A stretch of 64,000 nt of DNA. It comes from Tupaia tana. Its lineage: Eukaryota > Chordata > Mammalia > Scandentia > Tupaiidae. The translations under genes were made by a program, and so were the position numbers. Each line of letters starts with the position of its first letter. Position 1 is the first letter of the stretch. The notes under the pieces were generated by a model. It was given only the letters and a program-made list of their open reading frames with translations, was not told the origin of the DNA and searched no databases. Below are positions 38,174 to 48,673 of this stretch, piece by piece. The stretch is from NCBI GenBank assembly GCA_026018925.1, contig JAKSZU010000016.1, positions 1,798,001 to 1,862,000 on the forward strand, given 5' to 3'.

Positions 38174-38533
38174 ATTTGTAAAATCTACTCCCTAAATCAG
38201 AAAGAAGTGAAAGCTCTACCAGAGGCTTAAAAAGATCAATGCAGAAACACAAAACAATATGCAAAAAAGAAATATTTATCTCCCAAAAGAATACAATAAC
38301 TCCTTATTAACCATAGATAAAATACAGCAAATCACAGAAGTATCAGAAACAGAATTCTGATAACACAGAATACAATATGAATAGTTAAAAGCAGTATAGA
38401 AATTATCAACAACAGTTTAGACCATGAAGAAGAAAGCATCTCTGAGACTGAAGAATAACTTTCAATTTAGTCCAAGGTGCCAAAAAGAAAGAAAGAAAAA
38501 ATGAAACCATTAAAAATTTTAACATACAAGAGG

Positions 38534-38757
38534 GGCCAGTAGGTGACATAGTGGTTAAGGTGCTGGATTTCCACATGTTTGATCATGGTTCAGGTCCTAA
38601 CTGGCTTTGAAACATGCCAAGTGCGTGTGCATGCATGCCCAAAATACCAAGAGGAGAAAGGATTGCTGTGTGGCCATTTCCCCTGGGAGGTGATTTCTTG
38701 CCTTCTGTCTCTGTCTCTCTAGTGAGTGCATGCACTCTATAGCAAAATTTTTAATAT
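38534..38757 (+). mobile_element. Long-form SINE, old
   Basis: ggggccagtaggtgacatag head, body 'cccctgggaggtgatttcttg', end 'tatagcaaaattttt'. 'tttaacatacaag' before it is repeated imperfectly after it. Confidence 0.87.
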
Positions 38758-38762
38758 ATATA

Positions 38763-38990
38763 AGGGGCCAGAAGGTGGCATAGTGATTAAGGTGCTGGAC
38801 TCCCACATGGTCGAACATGGTTCAGGTCCCAAACTGGCTTTTGAAACATGCTAGGAGCATGTTCATGCATGCCCAAAATCCCAAGAGGAGAAAAGATTGC
38901 TGTGTGGTCATTCCCCCGAGAGGTGATTTCCTGTGTTCTGTCTCTGTCTCTCCAGTGAGATAAATATAGTGAGATAAATTTAGCTAAAAT
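38763..38990 (+). mobile_element. Long-form SINE, tandem with previous
   Basis: ggggccagaaggtggcatag head. It shares with the previous copy unusual changes such as 'caggtcc(t/c)aaactggctttg', so the pair belong to one old subfamily. Truncated at the tail. Confidence 0.85.
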
Positions 38991-39241
38991 CTCTCAAAAG
39001 AAATATTTTTTTAACATACATGAAATCTGAGATGCCATTAACCAACCAAATATCCACATGAAGTGTATTCCAGAAGGTGAAAGGTAAAGGCATAGAAAAT
39101 TTATTTCATGAAATACTATCTGATAATTTTACAAATCAAAAAAGAGAGACTTCCAGGTCCAGGAAATACAAAGAACATCAAATATATTTAATGAAATGGT
39201 AAAAGTCAAAAAAGATAATATTCTAAAAAGTGGCAAATGAT

Positions 39242-39321
39242 GGGGCTGGCAGGTGGCATGGTGGTTAAGGGCACTGCATTGATTGTAGTTCAAATTCCAG
39301 ACCTGGCAGCTTGCTTTCTCA

Positions 39322-39368
<47 letters not shown>

Positions 39369-39430
39369 CCTCTCTGATCAAATTAAAATAAATAAATAAG
39401 GTTAAATAAAATAATTCTTTTAAAAAAGGG
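39242..39430 (+). mobile_element. Short-form SINE with (CT)n
   Basis: ggggctggcaggtggcatgg head, CT run at about 39325-39366, AT tail. Flanks ggcaaatgat and gggcaagtga. Confidence 0.88.
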
Positions 39431-40326
39431 CAAGTGAAAAGTATGAAGTTACTTACAAAGGATACTCCATCAGATGAATCTCAGATCTCTCATTAAAACC
39501 TTGATTTCAGCTGAGTATACAACTGGCAAAACTTCAAATTGAAAGAATATTGAAATAATTCCCAGATAAATGAAAACTGAAAAAATTCATCAACACTAGT
39601 TGGTTCTTAGAGGAATACTTTAAGAGAGTACATCAGAAAATGAAAGGAACATAAACAGAAATAAGAAAACACAAAATGACTAGAAAAATAAATAACAAAA
39701 TGGTATGTGTAAGTCTGTATATATTAATAATGATGTTTCAGGTGAATGGATTAGTATCCCAATTAAAAGACAGAGTAACTAAATGGGCTTTGCCAAAAAT
39801 AAATTTAAAAAAATGAAAAAATAAAAATAAAAACCAGAGCCCTCTATATGCTTATCAGAAACACACTTAACCAATAAAGAAATACACAGATTGAAAATAA
39901 AGGGTTGAAAAAAGTCATTTCTTGCTAATGAAAATAAAAATAAGAGAGGTAAGGGACAGGTCTTCAGAAAAAGACTCGTCCATGGCTCCTGAGAATTAGT
40001 GATTTCAGGAAAAAAAAAGAGAAATGAAGATTTTCTACTGATAATTCAGCCTCCAGCCCCCAAACTTGAGTGGAGAGGCAAGGGACAGGCCTTCAGAAGA
40101 AGACTCCTCCATGGCTCCTGACAACTAGTGATTTCAGGGAGAAAAGTGAAATGTAGATTTTGTACTGATAATCCAGCCCACAAACGCAAGTGGTAGGGAT
40201 ACTCCCTTTAGCCTTCTCTCTGTCTCTGTCCCTGTCTCTGACTCTGTCTCTGATTCCCTCTGTCTTCTCATGTTTTTGTAATTTTTTCTTTAAAATGTTT
40301 TTGAAGGTAAAAGTATTCTCTTATAG

Positions 40327-40579
40327 GGACCAGCAGTTAGTGTAATGGCTATGTCGCTGGACTCCCATGTAACTGACTGCGGTTCGAGTCCCGGACCCGG
40401 TGGCTTAAACTCATGCCGGGCGCGTGTGCGTGCGTGCCCAAGATCCCAAGAGAACGGAGGAGAAGGGATTGCGGCGTGGCCATCCCCCCTGGGGGGTGAT
40501 TTCTTGCTTTCTGTCTCTCTGTCTCTGTCTGTCTGTCTGGCGAGTGCACGCGCCCTATAGTAAAAACCTCTAAAAAAAA
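40327..40579 (+). mobile_element. Long-form SINE (subfamily a) in monomer array
   Basis: gggaccagcagttagtgtaa head, ggttcgagtcccgg B box. Flanked by aaaagtattctctt (40311 and 40581), which is monomer sequence. Confidence 0.95.
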
Positions 40580-40986
40580 AAGTATTCTCTTGCTATCAGC
40601 CCCTACTTTATCTTGCTAATAATCTCCATTCCCCCACTCATTCAGGAAAGGCAAGGGGCAGGGCTTCATAAGAAGACTCATCCATGGCTCCTGAGAACTA
40701 GTGATTTCAGGGAAAAAAGAAAAATAAAGATTTTCTATTGATAATTTAGCCTCCAGCCCATAAACTTGAGTGGTAGAGAGCCCCTTTAGCCTTCTCTCTG
40801 TCTCTGTCCCTGTCTCTGTCTCTGTCTGCCTCTGTCTTCTGATGTTTTTATAATTTATCTTTAAAAAAATTTTTTAAGGTAAAAGTATTCTCTTGCTATC
40901 AGCTCCACCTTTATATCTCTAACAATCACTTTTCCTGTGGTTATCAAGGAGAGACAAGGGGCAGGCCTTTAGAAGAAGACTCCTCC

Positions 40987-41224
40987 TGGGACCAGCAGTT
41001 AGTGTAGTGGCTATGTAGCTGGACTCCCATGTAGTCGACTGTGGTTCGCGTCCCAGACCCGGTGGCTTAAAACTCACGCTAGGCGTGTGTGCGCACATGC
41101 CCAAGATCCTGAGAGGAGAATGGAGGAGAAGGGATTGTGTCATGGCCATTCCCCCTGCAGGGTGATTTCTTGCTTTCTGTCTCTCTGTCTCTGTCTGTCT
41201 GTCTGGCGAGTGCATGTGCCCTAT

Positions 41225-41266
<42 letters not shown>
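40987..41266 (+). mobile_element. Long-form SINE in monomer array
   Basis: gggaccagcagttagtgtag head, ggttcgcgtcccag B box, ~38-base A tail. Flanked by agaagactcct(c/t)c (about 40974 and 41266). It mixes subfamily a and b diagnostics. Confidence 0.95.
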
Positions 41267-41268
<2 letters not shown>

Positions 41269-43075
41269 AGACTCCTTCATGGCTTATGAAAATTAGTGAT
41301 TTCAGGGAAAAAAGAGAAATGAAGACTTTCTACTGATACTTCAGTCTCCAGCCTACGATCTGAAATGGTAGGGATACCCTTTAGCCTTCTCTCTGTCTCT
41401 GTTCCTGTCTCTGTCTCTGTCTGCCTCTGTCTTCTCATGTGTTTGTAATTTTTCCTTTTTAATTTTTTTTAAGGTAAAAGTATTCTCTTTCTATCAGCCC
41501 TGCCTTTACCTCACTAACAACCTCCTTTCCTCTGCTCTTTCAGGAGAGGCAAGGGGCAGGACTTCATAAGAAGACTCCTCCATGGCTCCTAAAAACTAGT
41601 GATTTCAGAGAAAAAGAGAAATGAAGATTTTCTACTGATAATTCAGCCTCCAGCCCACAAACTCTCGTGGTAGGGAGCCCTTTTAGCCTTCTCTCTGTCC
41701 CTGTCCCTGTCCCTGTCCCTGTCTCTGTCTCTGTCTCTGTCTGCCTCTGTCTTCTCATGTTTTTGTAATTTTTCCTTTAAAAATTTGTTTAAGGTAAAAG
41801 TATTCTCTTGCTATCAGCCTCGTTTTTATCTCGCTAATAATCCCCTTCCCCTGGCTCATCCAGAAGAAGCAAGGAACAGGCCTTCAGGAGAAGACTCCTT
41901 CATGGCTCTTGAGAACCTGTGATTTCAGAGGAAAAAATAGAAATGAAGATTTTCTTCTGATAATTCAGCCTCCAGCTCACAAACTCGAGTGGTAGGGAGC
42001 CCCTTTAGCCTTCTGTCTGTGTTAGTCGCTGCTGATGTCTCTCTGTCTGCTACTGTCATCTCATGTTTCTAAAATTTTTCCTTTTAAAAATTTTTTAAAG
42101 TAAAAATATTCTCTTGCTATCAGCCCCACCTTTGTCTCACTAATAATTCCCTATCCTATGCTCATACACGAGAGGTGAAAGGCAAGCCTTCAGAAGAAGA
42201 CTCCAATGTGGCTCCTGAGAACTAGTGATTTCAGGGAAAAAAGAGAAATGAAGATTTTCTACTGATAATTCAGCCTCCAGCCCACAAACCTGAGTAGTAG
42301 AGGGCCTCTTTAGCCTTCTCTCTGTCTCTGTCCCTGTTTCTGTCTCTGATTGCCACTATCTTCTCATGTTTTTGTAATTTTTCCTTAAAAAAATTTTTTA
42401 AGGTAAAAGTATTTTCTTGCTTCAGCCCAGGCTGTATCTTGCTAAGAATGCCCTTTTCCCTGCTCATCCAGGAGAGGCAAGAGGCAGGCGTTCAGAAGAA
42501 GACTCCCTCATGACTCCTGAGAACTAATGATTTCAATGAAAAAAGAGAAATGAAGATTTCTTACTAATAATTCATCCTCCAGCCTACAAACTTGAGTGGA
42601 GAGTCAAGGCTCAGGCCTTTCAAAAAAGACTCCTCCATGGCTCCTGAGAAATAGTGATTTCATGGAATGAAGAGAAATGAAGATTTTCCGCTTATAATTT
42701 AGCCTTCAGTCCACAAACTCAAGTGGATTGGCAAGGGGCAGGTCTTCAGAAGAAGATTCCTCCATGGCTCCTGAGATCTAGTGATTTCAGAAAAAAAGAG
42801 AAATGAAGATTTTCTACTGATAATTCAGCCTCTAGCCCACAAACTTGAGTGGTCGGGAGCTTCTTTAGCCTTCTCTCTGTCTCTGTCTGCCTCTGTCTTC
42901 TCATGTTTCCATAATTTTTCCTTTTTAATATGTTCTAAGGTAAAGTACTCTCTTGCTATGAGCCCCCGCTTTGTCTCACTAACAACCCCCTCTCCTCCTC
43001 TCTTCCAGGATAGGCAAGGGGCAGGCCTTCAGAAGAAGACTCTTCCTTGGCTCCTGAGAAATGCTGATTTTATGC

Positions 43076-43405
43076 AACACATGGTTTTATTATTTTTTGT
43101 ATTTAAATAAATTTTTTCTTAGTTTTAAAAATTTTTTTCTTTTTTCTCTTTTTTTTCTGTTTTTCACTCTTTCTGTTTTCTTTTTTTTTCTTTTATCTCA
43201 TCATTCTTCTTTTCAATCTCCATTCTCTGTGTTTCTAGACAGATCTAAGGAAACCATAGCCAAACATCCAAATACTATTAGGGTTTGCATATTCCTCACT
43301 GTCCACTGAATCCGCTGCACCAAGGGATAAAAACGGAACAGCAAAGAGATTCTAGATCACCTTTTTCTGCACACTCTTGAATGCTCAGATTGAACTTCAA
43401 GAATT
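43076..43405 (+). promoter_or_regulatory. T-rich leader before ORF1 of the composite element
   Basis: Non-repeated leader like that of L1-D: T-rich at 43080-43200, then more mixed up to the ORF1 ATG at 43406. It carries an 82-codon sense frame (43061-43309) rich in F and L. The regulatory role is presumed from position. Confidence 0.5.
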
Positions 43406-43645
43406 ATGAAGAAACACACCATCCATCAGATGACTAGAAATTGCCACAGGGCCACAAGAAATACGGGAAAGCAAGAAAATACCTCTCCTCTAAGGGAAAA
43501 GAATAACTCCTCTTCATCCACAGACAGTTCAATGGAAATGTCTGATAAAAGATTTAGAATATTCATAATGACAAAGCTAACAGAGATGAAAGAGAAGAGA
43601 GTGAACTGTGGAAGAGTATATATACATATGAAACTAGAAATGTAA
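43406..43645 (+). pseudogene. Truncated L1 ORF1 joined to 3' UTR
   Basis: MKKHTIHQMTRNCHRATRN through MEMSDKRFRIFIMTKLTEMK matches the ORF1 N terminus of L1-A (SDKEYRIFVVTKLTEMEEKR). Homology ends after EMKEKR at about 43600, before the coiled coil. The next bases are L1 3' UTR. The frame stops at 43645. Confidence 0.85.
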
Positions 43646-43885
43646 AATTATTGATGATAACATGCTTGATTAAGCCACTATGCAGTATATTCTGGATGGG
43701 AAATCACATTTTATATGCTGTGACAATGCTTAGGGAATGAATGTAAATTAATTAATTAAAAAATGTTTCAGGGAAAAAAGCTCATGGAAATACATGTAAT
43801 GGGAAAACTATGTATGAATTTCAAAAAGCTTTTGTACCAAAATAAGCTTATACTTTAATTGTAAAATAAGTAAAATAAATGGAAA

Positions 43886-44504
43886 AAAGAAAGCTGTAGT
43901 TACAATACTAATATCAGACAAAATAGACTTCCAGCTAAAATCAGTAAAAAGAGACACTATACAGCATTAAAGGGATTAATTTGCCAAGAAAATATAACAA
44001 TTATAAATATTTCCACAGTCAATATCAATATCAAGGCACCCAAATGCATTAAAAAAGTAAAGCTTGGCATAATGGCTATGTTGTTGGACTCCCATGTAGT
44101 TGACCACAGTTCGAGTCCTGGACCCAGTGGCTTAAACTCACGTGGGGCGTGTGTGTTTGCATGTGGTCCCAAGATCCCGAGAGGAGAATGGAGGAGAAGG
44201 GATTGTGGCGTGACCATGCCCCCTGGGGGGTGATTTCTTGCTTTCTGTCTCTCTGTCTTTATCTTTCTGGCAGCATATGCATTCTATAGCAAAAACCTCT
44301 CCAAAACAAACAAACAAACAAACAAACAAAACAAAACAAAACAGGGAGACCTAAGGAAGAGACTAGACAGGCCATCAAGATAAAAACAAAACAAAGAGAC
44401 ACAGGAGCTAAATGATATAAACCAAATGAACCTGACAGGCATTTATAGAACATTTCACCTAACAACCACAAAATACACATTTTCTCAGCCCCACATGGAA
44501 AATA
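43886..44504 (+). mobile_element. L1-F ORF2 endonuclease, continued
   Basis: It resumes with 'atcagacaaaatagacttcc' (endonuclease SDKIDF region) and the linker 'gacctaaggaagagactaga', and ends after 'ttttctcagccccacatgg' (FSAPHG). It breaks off at about 44504 where unrelated sequence begins. Confidence 0.8.
44062..44342 (+). mobile_element. Long-form SINE, head truncated, (CAAA)n tail
   Basis: It begins inside the head (gcttggcataatggctatg). B box agttcgagtcctgg. Ends with a caaa-repeat tail at about 44306-44342. Confidence 0.88.
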
Positions 44505-45237
44505 ATTTGTTGACAAAAACACGTATGGTAGTATCCTTGACTGAGTATTCCTATGCAATAACAATGGTGGTGTGGGGACATTCATTGCTGGCAATGGACA
44601 TTGTAACAGGAAAAGTTTTCATGAACTCCTGCCACTCAATGATTAATGCACTATAGGGCCTATGAAATGAACTTATTGGTTATAATGGAATTATAAATAA
44701 AAGTGAGGGAACCAACATTACTTTAAACGTTGCCCCATCTGTTTATATTTGGATTTTCTTCACTGTGATCCAAAGGTTAATGGCATGAATTAATATGCAT
44801 CTTCAAAGGGCTGTAATGAAAGATTATTGTCTATTTAATTGTTTCTATCAGCTGTCAAATTGTTTTGACACGAAAGGTTTTCAAGTAACATTGGCAGAGA
44901 GGTACAATATGTTATCCCTATGGTGAAAATAAATTCATTAGTTGTATATAGTTCCTCAATCTCTGAAGTAAAGGTATGAATAACATAGGGTATGAATGGA
45001 TTAATCAAGGCTTTATTTTGGAAGTAAGCCAAATGGCAGTCATGATTAAGTTGTACAGTCCAAAATTTGGGCTTGTTCTTTGTACATTAAAGATTTTTTT
45101 CAAAGTAGATTACACTCTGTTACTTCCTGCTAGCCGTCAGCATGAGCCCTACTGCCTAAACACGATTTCATTTATTTATGTTTAGAAATCCATAAACATT
45201 TTTGTTTGAAATCTTGTTTCTTTTATTTATTTATTTA

Positions 45238-45520
45238 GGAGAGGTTTTTTTTTTGTTGTTGTTTGTTTGTTTGTTTGTTTTGCTATAGGGCGCGTGAGCT
45301 CTCCAGAAAGACAGAGAGAGACAGAGAGACAGAAAGCAAGAAATTACCCCCCAGGGGTGATGGCCATGCTGCAATCCCTTCTCCTCCATTCTCCTTTCAG
45401 GATCTTGGGCATGCACGCACACGCACCTGGCATGAATTTAAGCCACCGGGTCTGGGACTTGTACCACTGTGGACTACATGGGAGTCCAGCGACTTAGCCA
45501 TTACACCAACTGCTGGTCCC
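45238..45520 (-). mobile_element. Long-form SINE
   Basis: gtttgttt tail, 'atagggcgcgtgagctctcc', end 'ccaactgctggtccc'. Flanked by tgaaatcttgtttctttt (45207 and 45521), an 18-base duplication. Confidence 0.95.
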
Positions 45521-45664
45521 TGAAATCTTGTTTCTTTTGTTATGTTTTAAGTCAAGTTTGAATGTTACAATACTTCGAAAAACTTTTGTCAAGTTTTTTC
45601 TTGTAGATTTTCTTTACTTATATCATCTTGTACTTCAATCCTGTACCCTAAAATAAGAAATACA

Positions 45665-45937
45665 TTTTTTTTTTTTTTTTTTGGAGAGGTTTTTTGCTAT
45701 AGGGCGCGTGCGCTCGCCAGACAGACAGAGAGAGACATAGAGACAGAAAGCGAGAAATCACCCCCCAGGGGGGATGGTCACGCTGCAATCCCTTCTCCTC
45801 CATTCTCCTCTCAGGATTTTGGGCACGCACGCACACGCGCCCAGCGTGAGTTGTAAGCCACTGGGTCCGAGACGCGAACCGCGGTCGACTACGTGGGAGT
45901 CCAGCGACATAGCCATTACGCTAACTGCTGGTTCCCA
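45665..45937 (-). mobile_element. Long-form SINE (subfamily b), young
   Basis: Nearly consensus with gacgcgaaccgcggtcgac. Flanked by aagaaatacattttt (45656 and 45938). Confidence 0.96.
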
Positions 45938-46002
45938 AGAAATACATTTTTGATGGAGGCTTAATGTTTTAAAACAAAAAAATAAAATAAATTAAAAAAA
46001 AA

Positions 46003-46060
46003 GAAAGTCTTAATAGACCAATAACAAGAAGTGGAAACTCACTCAGAATTGGTTGCAGCA
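46003..46060 (+). mobile_element. L1 ORF2 fragment
   Basis: 'agtcttaatagaccaataac' encodes the SLNRPIT.QE linker/RT junction seen in L1-A and L1-C. It is the only part of L1-F visible after the 44.5-46 kb block. Confidence 0.6.
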
Positions 46061-46795
46061 AGGAGGGTACCATGCTCTCCCATGTAGACAGAGATAATAA
46101 AAGTGGTCTCCCAACTCAGGCTTCTCCATGCCATGCTCTCTTCACGTTCTGAGCAGCATGGGCACCATGTGCATAACAAAAAGCATATCATTGTATGTGG
46201 GCACAGAAAAACTAGATCCTAAGATAACTACCTGAAACCCCACTTCCCTGCAGGTTGTAATAAAAATGATAAATAAAGGAAATTAAGGAGCCCTTTTGTT
46301 TTTAGAAAGAGTCAAAGATAGTAGGGAGCCTGAACACAGATGGCCAGTACAAGATGACCTTGAAAAACTACACTCTGGACCTTCTCCATTTGACATCAAG
46401 CTTCTGAGTGGAGATACCTGGGGAAATACAGTCTGCCTTAACATTTTTTTTTCAAATAATTATTTTATTTTGTTTATTCATTCATTTATTTTTTAATTTG
46501 ACCAGAGAGAGACAGACGTTGAGAGTGAGAGAGAGAGGAAGCGAGAAAGCAAGCCACCAGATTCAGGACTCGAACCCTGGTTGGCCATGTGGGAGTGTCC
46601 AGCGCCTTAACCACCACGCCACCTGCTGGTCCCGCCTTAACATTTTAATAAACTTCAGCTTATGGGTACTCTTACATCCCTCCTGTTTATCTTGTGACCT
46701 ATGAGTCACTGCTCTAAACTTTTACTACCTCAGCAGACATTTTTCATTTCAAATAAACCAAATTAACTTGTAGCAATTTACAGCTCTTTTCTTCT
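46061..46795. other. Unassigned, with a SINE
   Basis: No gene is seen. Several AATAAA words (46270, 46650, 46751) and a compact GC/AT mix would fit an LTR, but I cannot pair its ends. Confidence 0.35.
46448..46632 (-). mobile_element. Short-form SINE
   Basis: T-rich tail, 'gaccagagagagacagacg', B-box complement ggactcgaaccctgg, end 'cacctgctggtccc'. Flanked by gccttaacatttt (46434 and 46635). Confidence 0.93.
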
Positions 46796-47117
46796 TTTTA
46801 ATTTGATTTATTTTAATTTTTAATTATTTTTTATACATTAAATTGCTATACATCGTTTAGATTGTGAAGAGACTTTACCCAGCATGATATACACTTCAGT
46901 CTAGCCCAGTTGAGACCATCATAATCATCCTTGTCAACAGATAATAAACCTTATCTGTGTCCCACAAGTGTCATACCTCTCCATTTCCCTCCCAGATTTC
47001 CTTTCCTACGCTCTTCCCCTCTCAAACTCTCTTTCCATTTTGTCTCTAGTGTCCATTACGATTTTTAATACTTTTATGTTCTCCAGTCTTTCAGTCTCTA
47101 CCATAGAGTGCAGATAG

Positions 47118-47566
47118 TTAGTGTATGTTAAGTGGAGACATACAGTGTCTCTCTTTCATAGCCTGACTTGCTTCACTCTGCAACAAATCTTCCATATTCA
47201 TCCACTTTCTGTCAAATTTCAGGGCCTTTTTTATGGCTGAATAGTATTCCATAGAGTATATGTGCCACAATTTTTCAATCCATTCATCTGTTTGTGGACA
47301 TTTGAGTTGGTTCCATATATTAGCAATTATGAATAATGCTGCAATGAATATAGATGTGCAAGTGCTTTTCTGACTGAGTGTTCTCCTGTCCTTTGGGTAG
47401 ATACCCAGGAGTGGAATTGCTGGATCATATGGTAGTTCTATTTGAAGGTCTTTGAGGCACCTCCATATCATTCTCCACAGTGGCTGGACCAATTTACATT
47501 CCCACCAACAGTGTAGGAGTGTTCCCTTTCACCACGTCCCCTCCAGCATTTATCATTATTATTATT
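47118..47566 (-). pseudogene. L1-E ORF2 C-terminal part
   Basis: From the A-rich junction, the frame reads [52 protein letters not shown] and MEDLLQSEASQAMKERHCMS. This is the conserved ORF2 tail, uninterrupted for 124 codons. Confidence 0.9.
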
Positions 47567-48673
47567 TTTTTAAACCAAAACTTTAATCCCAAGGATTCTC
47601 ACAAAACATATTACAAATGACAACATGGAAAAAAAAAAAAACTTGCACAGTAACTCAAAATTCAGCTCTACAATGTACACTTAAGCTGGCAGGACATTGG
47701 TATTTTGAAAATTCAAATTCCAATAAAGAATGTTACAGCTATGTGTTCATATGTATCATTTAAGTAAATTTTATTGATACGGATTCTGTATCAACTAGGC
47801 AAACTCTGCCCAGGGTGAAGACTACTTGGATTTTTTCAAAAACCTCTTGTTTAATGGTACATCTCGCATTTTTTACTGGCTTGTGTTCATGGCAACTTTA
47901 TAAGACTGCCTGCTCAACTATAGCTCAATTGTAGAAAAAATGTGTATCTCCGTTCATTTTCTGCCAGTTGTTTCTGTATTAAAATACCACACTTTGGTTG
48001 GGCAGGATTTAAAGGTTTATTATCAGTCTATACAAGACTAAAGTTCAAAACAAATGCAATTATGCTTAAGGGAACATTGTACAGTAACAATTCTTGGTAT
48101 TACATGCCTCATACAATCCATTTCAAACCATAGAGAATTACATCTTTATGTGTCATTGCTTAGAGAGACAAACAAATGTGAAAAGCCGAAGATCTTAAAA
48201 ATGCACGAAGCTCATGGAGTCTCAAACAAGACTTGAATTTTCTGTACATACTCCTGTCAAATGAAGTTATTTCCTGTACAGCACTTTTCTTGCAAACTGA
48301 TCTTCTATTTCCTTTCATTTGACCCAGATCAGCTATGAGACCTAGAGAAAGATTAGGACGGTTTGTGATTTCTTTCCTGAGACAATGATCTCTCTCTTCT
48401 CCTATCTCTGGAAAGGGATCTGCTCTGGCTATGAGAGAAGCTTCTCTTTCTTGGAGATCTGTGGCCAAGCAGAGGACTCCTTTTCTGGTAATCAGCCCAA
48501 GGGCGACGGCCCCAAGAGGGAGGTGGGCCACTATTTCAGTTTCTTTTTTCACCATTTGACAGTTCTACTCTCACATGGCTGCCACACAATAACCTTCAAT
48601 CTAACTCTTTGACAGCATCATCTGCATCTTGAGGATCTTCAAATTCAACAAAAGCAAAGCCGGGAGGGTTGCA
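47567..48673 (-). pseudogene. SRSF3: SRSF3 processed pseudogene, 5' truncated
   Basis: SRSF3 (SRp20) is an SR splicing factor with one RRM and an RS domain. The copy begins inside the RRM at [13 protein letters not shown] (the RNP1 strand) and runs through [10 protein letters not shown]. It continues through a frameshifted RS-domain region (about 48560-48308) to the stop equivalent at 48305-48307. Then comes the full 3' UTR with the usual polyadenylation region (AATAAAATTTACTTAAATG near 47770, and GGGATTAAAGTTTTGG at the end), finishing in an A-rich stretch at 47567-47577. No introns. It has many stops and is not functional. Both flanks are L1-E ORF2. Confidence 0.95.

Larger units (their letters stand above)
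32587..38175 (+). mobile_element. L1-D: plus-strand L1, internally deleted
   Basis: It has partial ~116-bp monomers (about 32690-32850), a T-rich 5' UTR, ORF1, ORF2, a 3' UTR (37843-38125) and an (AAAT)n tail at about 38128-38175. It carries two SINEs in ORF1. ORF2 lacks the endonuclease-RT linker. The exact 5' edge is unclear: 32587-32690 may be flank. Confidence 0.9.
38180..39927 (+). mobile_element. L1-F: old plus-strand L1, ORF1 to early ORF2
   Basis: Decayed ORF1 (38280-39600, for example 'ccaaatatccacatgaagtgtattccagaaggtg', the WITGIPE region) and the ORF2 start with endonuclease (39730-39927). Three SINEs lie inside. It is interrupted by the composite element and resumes at 43886. 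Confidence 0.82.
39950..43075 (+). repeat. ~300-bp tandem monomers (L1-type 5' region)
   Basis: About ten units, each with 'gaagactcctccatggctcctgagaac', 'gtgatttcaggg..aaaagagaaatgaagattttctactg', 'cagcctccagcccacaaac', a CT-rich 'ctctgtctctgtccc' block, 'aaggtaaaagtattctcttgctatcag' and 'gagaggcaaggggcaggcc'. The 'ccatggctcctga' landmark lies at about 39977, 40108, 40682, 41580, 41902, 42207, 42513, 42638, 42765 and 43047. Full units are 290-320 bases. Three are short (~130). Two SINEs are inserted. Confidence 0.92.
39950..43885 (+). mobile_element. Composite L1 derivative: VNTR + ORF1 start + 3' UTR
   Basis: One insertion within L1-F endonuclease sequence: ~300-bp tandem units, a T-rich 5' leader, only the first ~70 codons of L1 ORF1, then directly an L1 3' UTR ('attaagccactatgcagtatattctgg', 43667) and an A-rich end. 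Flanks aatgaaaataaaaataag (39928) and aatggaaaaaagaaag (43879) look like a decayed target duplication. It encodes no ORF2, so it would need other L1s to move. It could alternatively be an ordinary L1 that lost about 4.5 kb after insertion. Confidence 0.75.
44505..46002 (+). other. Non-L1 block, unique or a 3' UTR retrocopy
   Basis: Apart from two SINEs, this is AT-rich, complex sequence with no recognised family. It lies between two same-orientation pieces of L1 ORF2 that are normally about 0.7 kb apart, and it ends in an A-rich tract (45975-46002). That is how an inserted mRNA 3' UTR copy would look. 44740-44880 has a dense set of factor-site-like words (TTTAATTG, CAGCTG, CTTCAAAG). No coding frame longer than 76 codons. 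Confidence 0.4.

Noticed and set aside
39950..43075. CRISPR-like or bacterial direct repeats
   Set aside because: The ~300-bp diverged units without unique spacers, next to L1 ORF1 in a mammalian repeat landscape, are a VNTR.
44505..45240. Host exon
   Set aside because: No frame above 76 codons, and I could not recognise any splice-bounded coding segment.
46061..46795. Solo LTR
   Set aside because: Several AATAAA words, but no TG/CA ends with a matching target duplication could be paired, so it is left unassigned.
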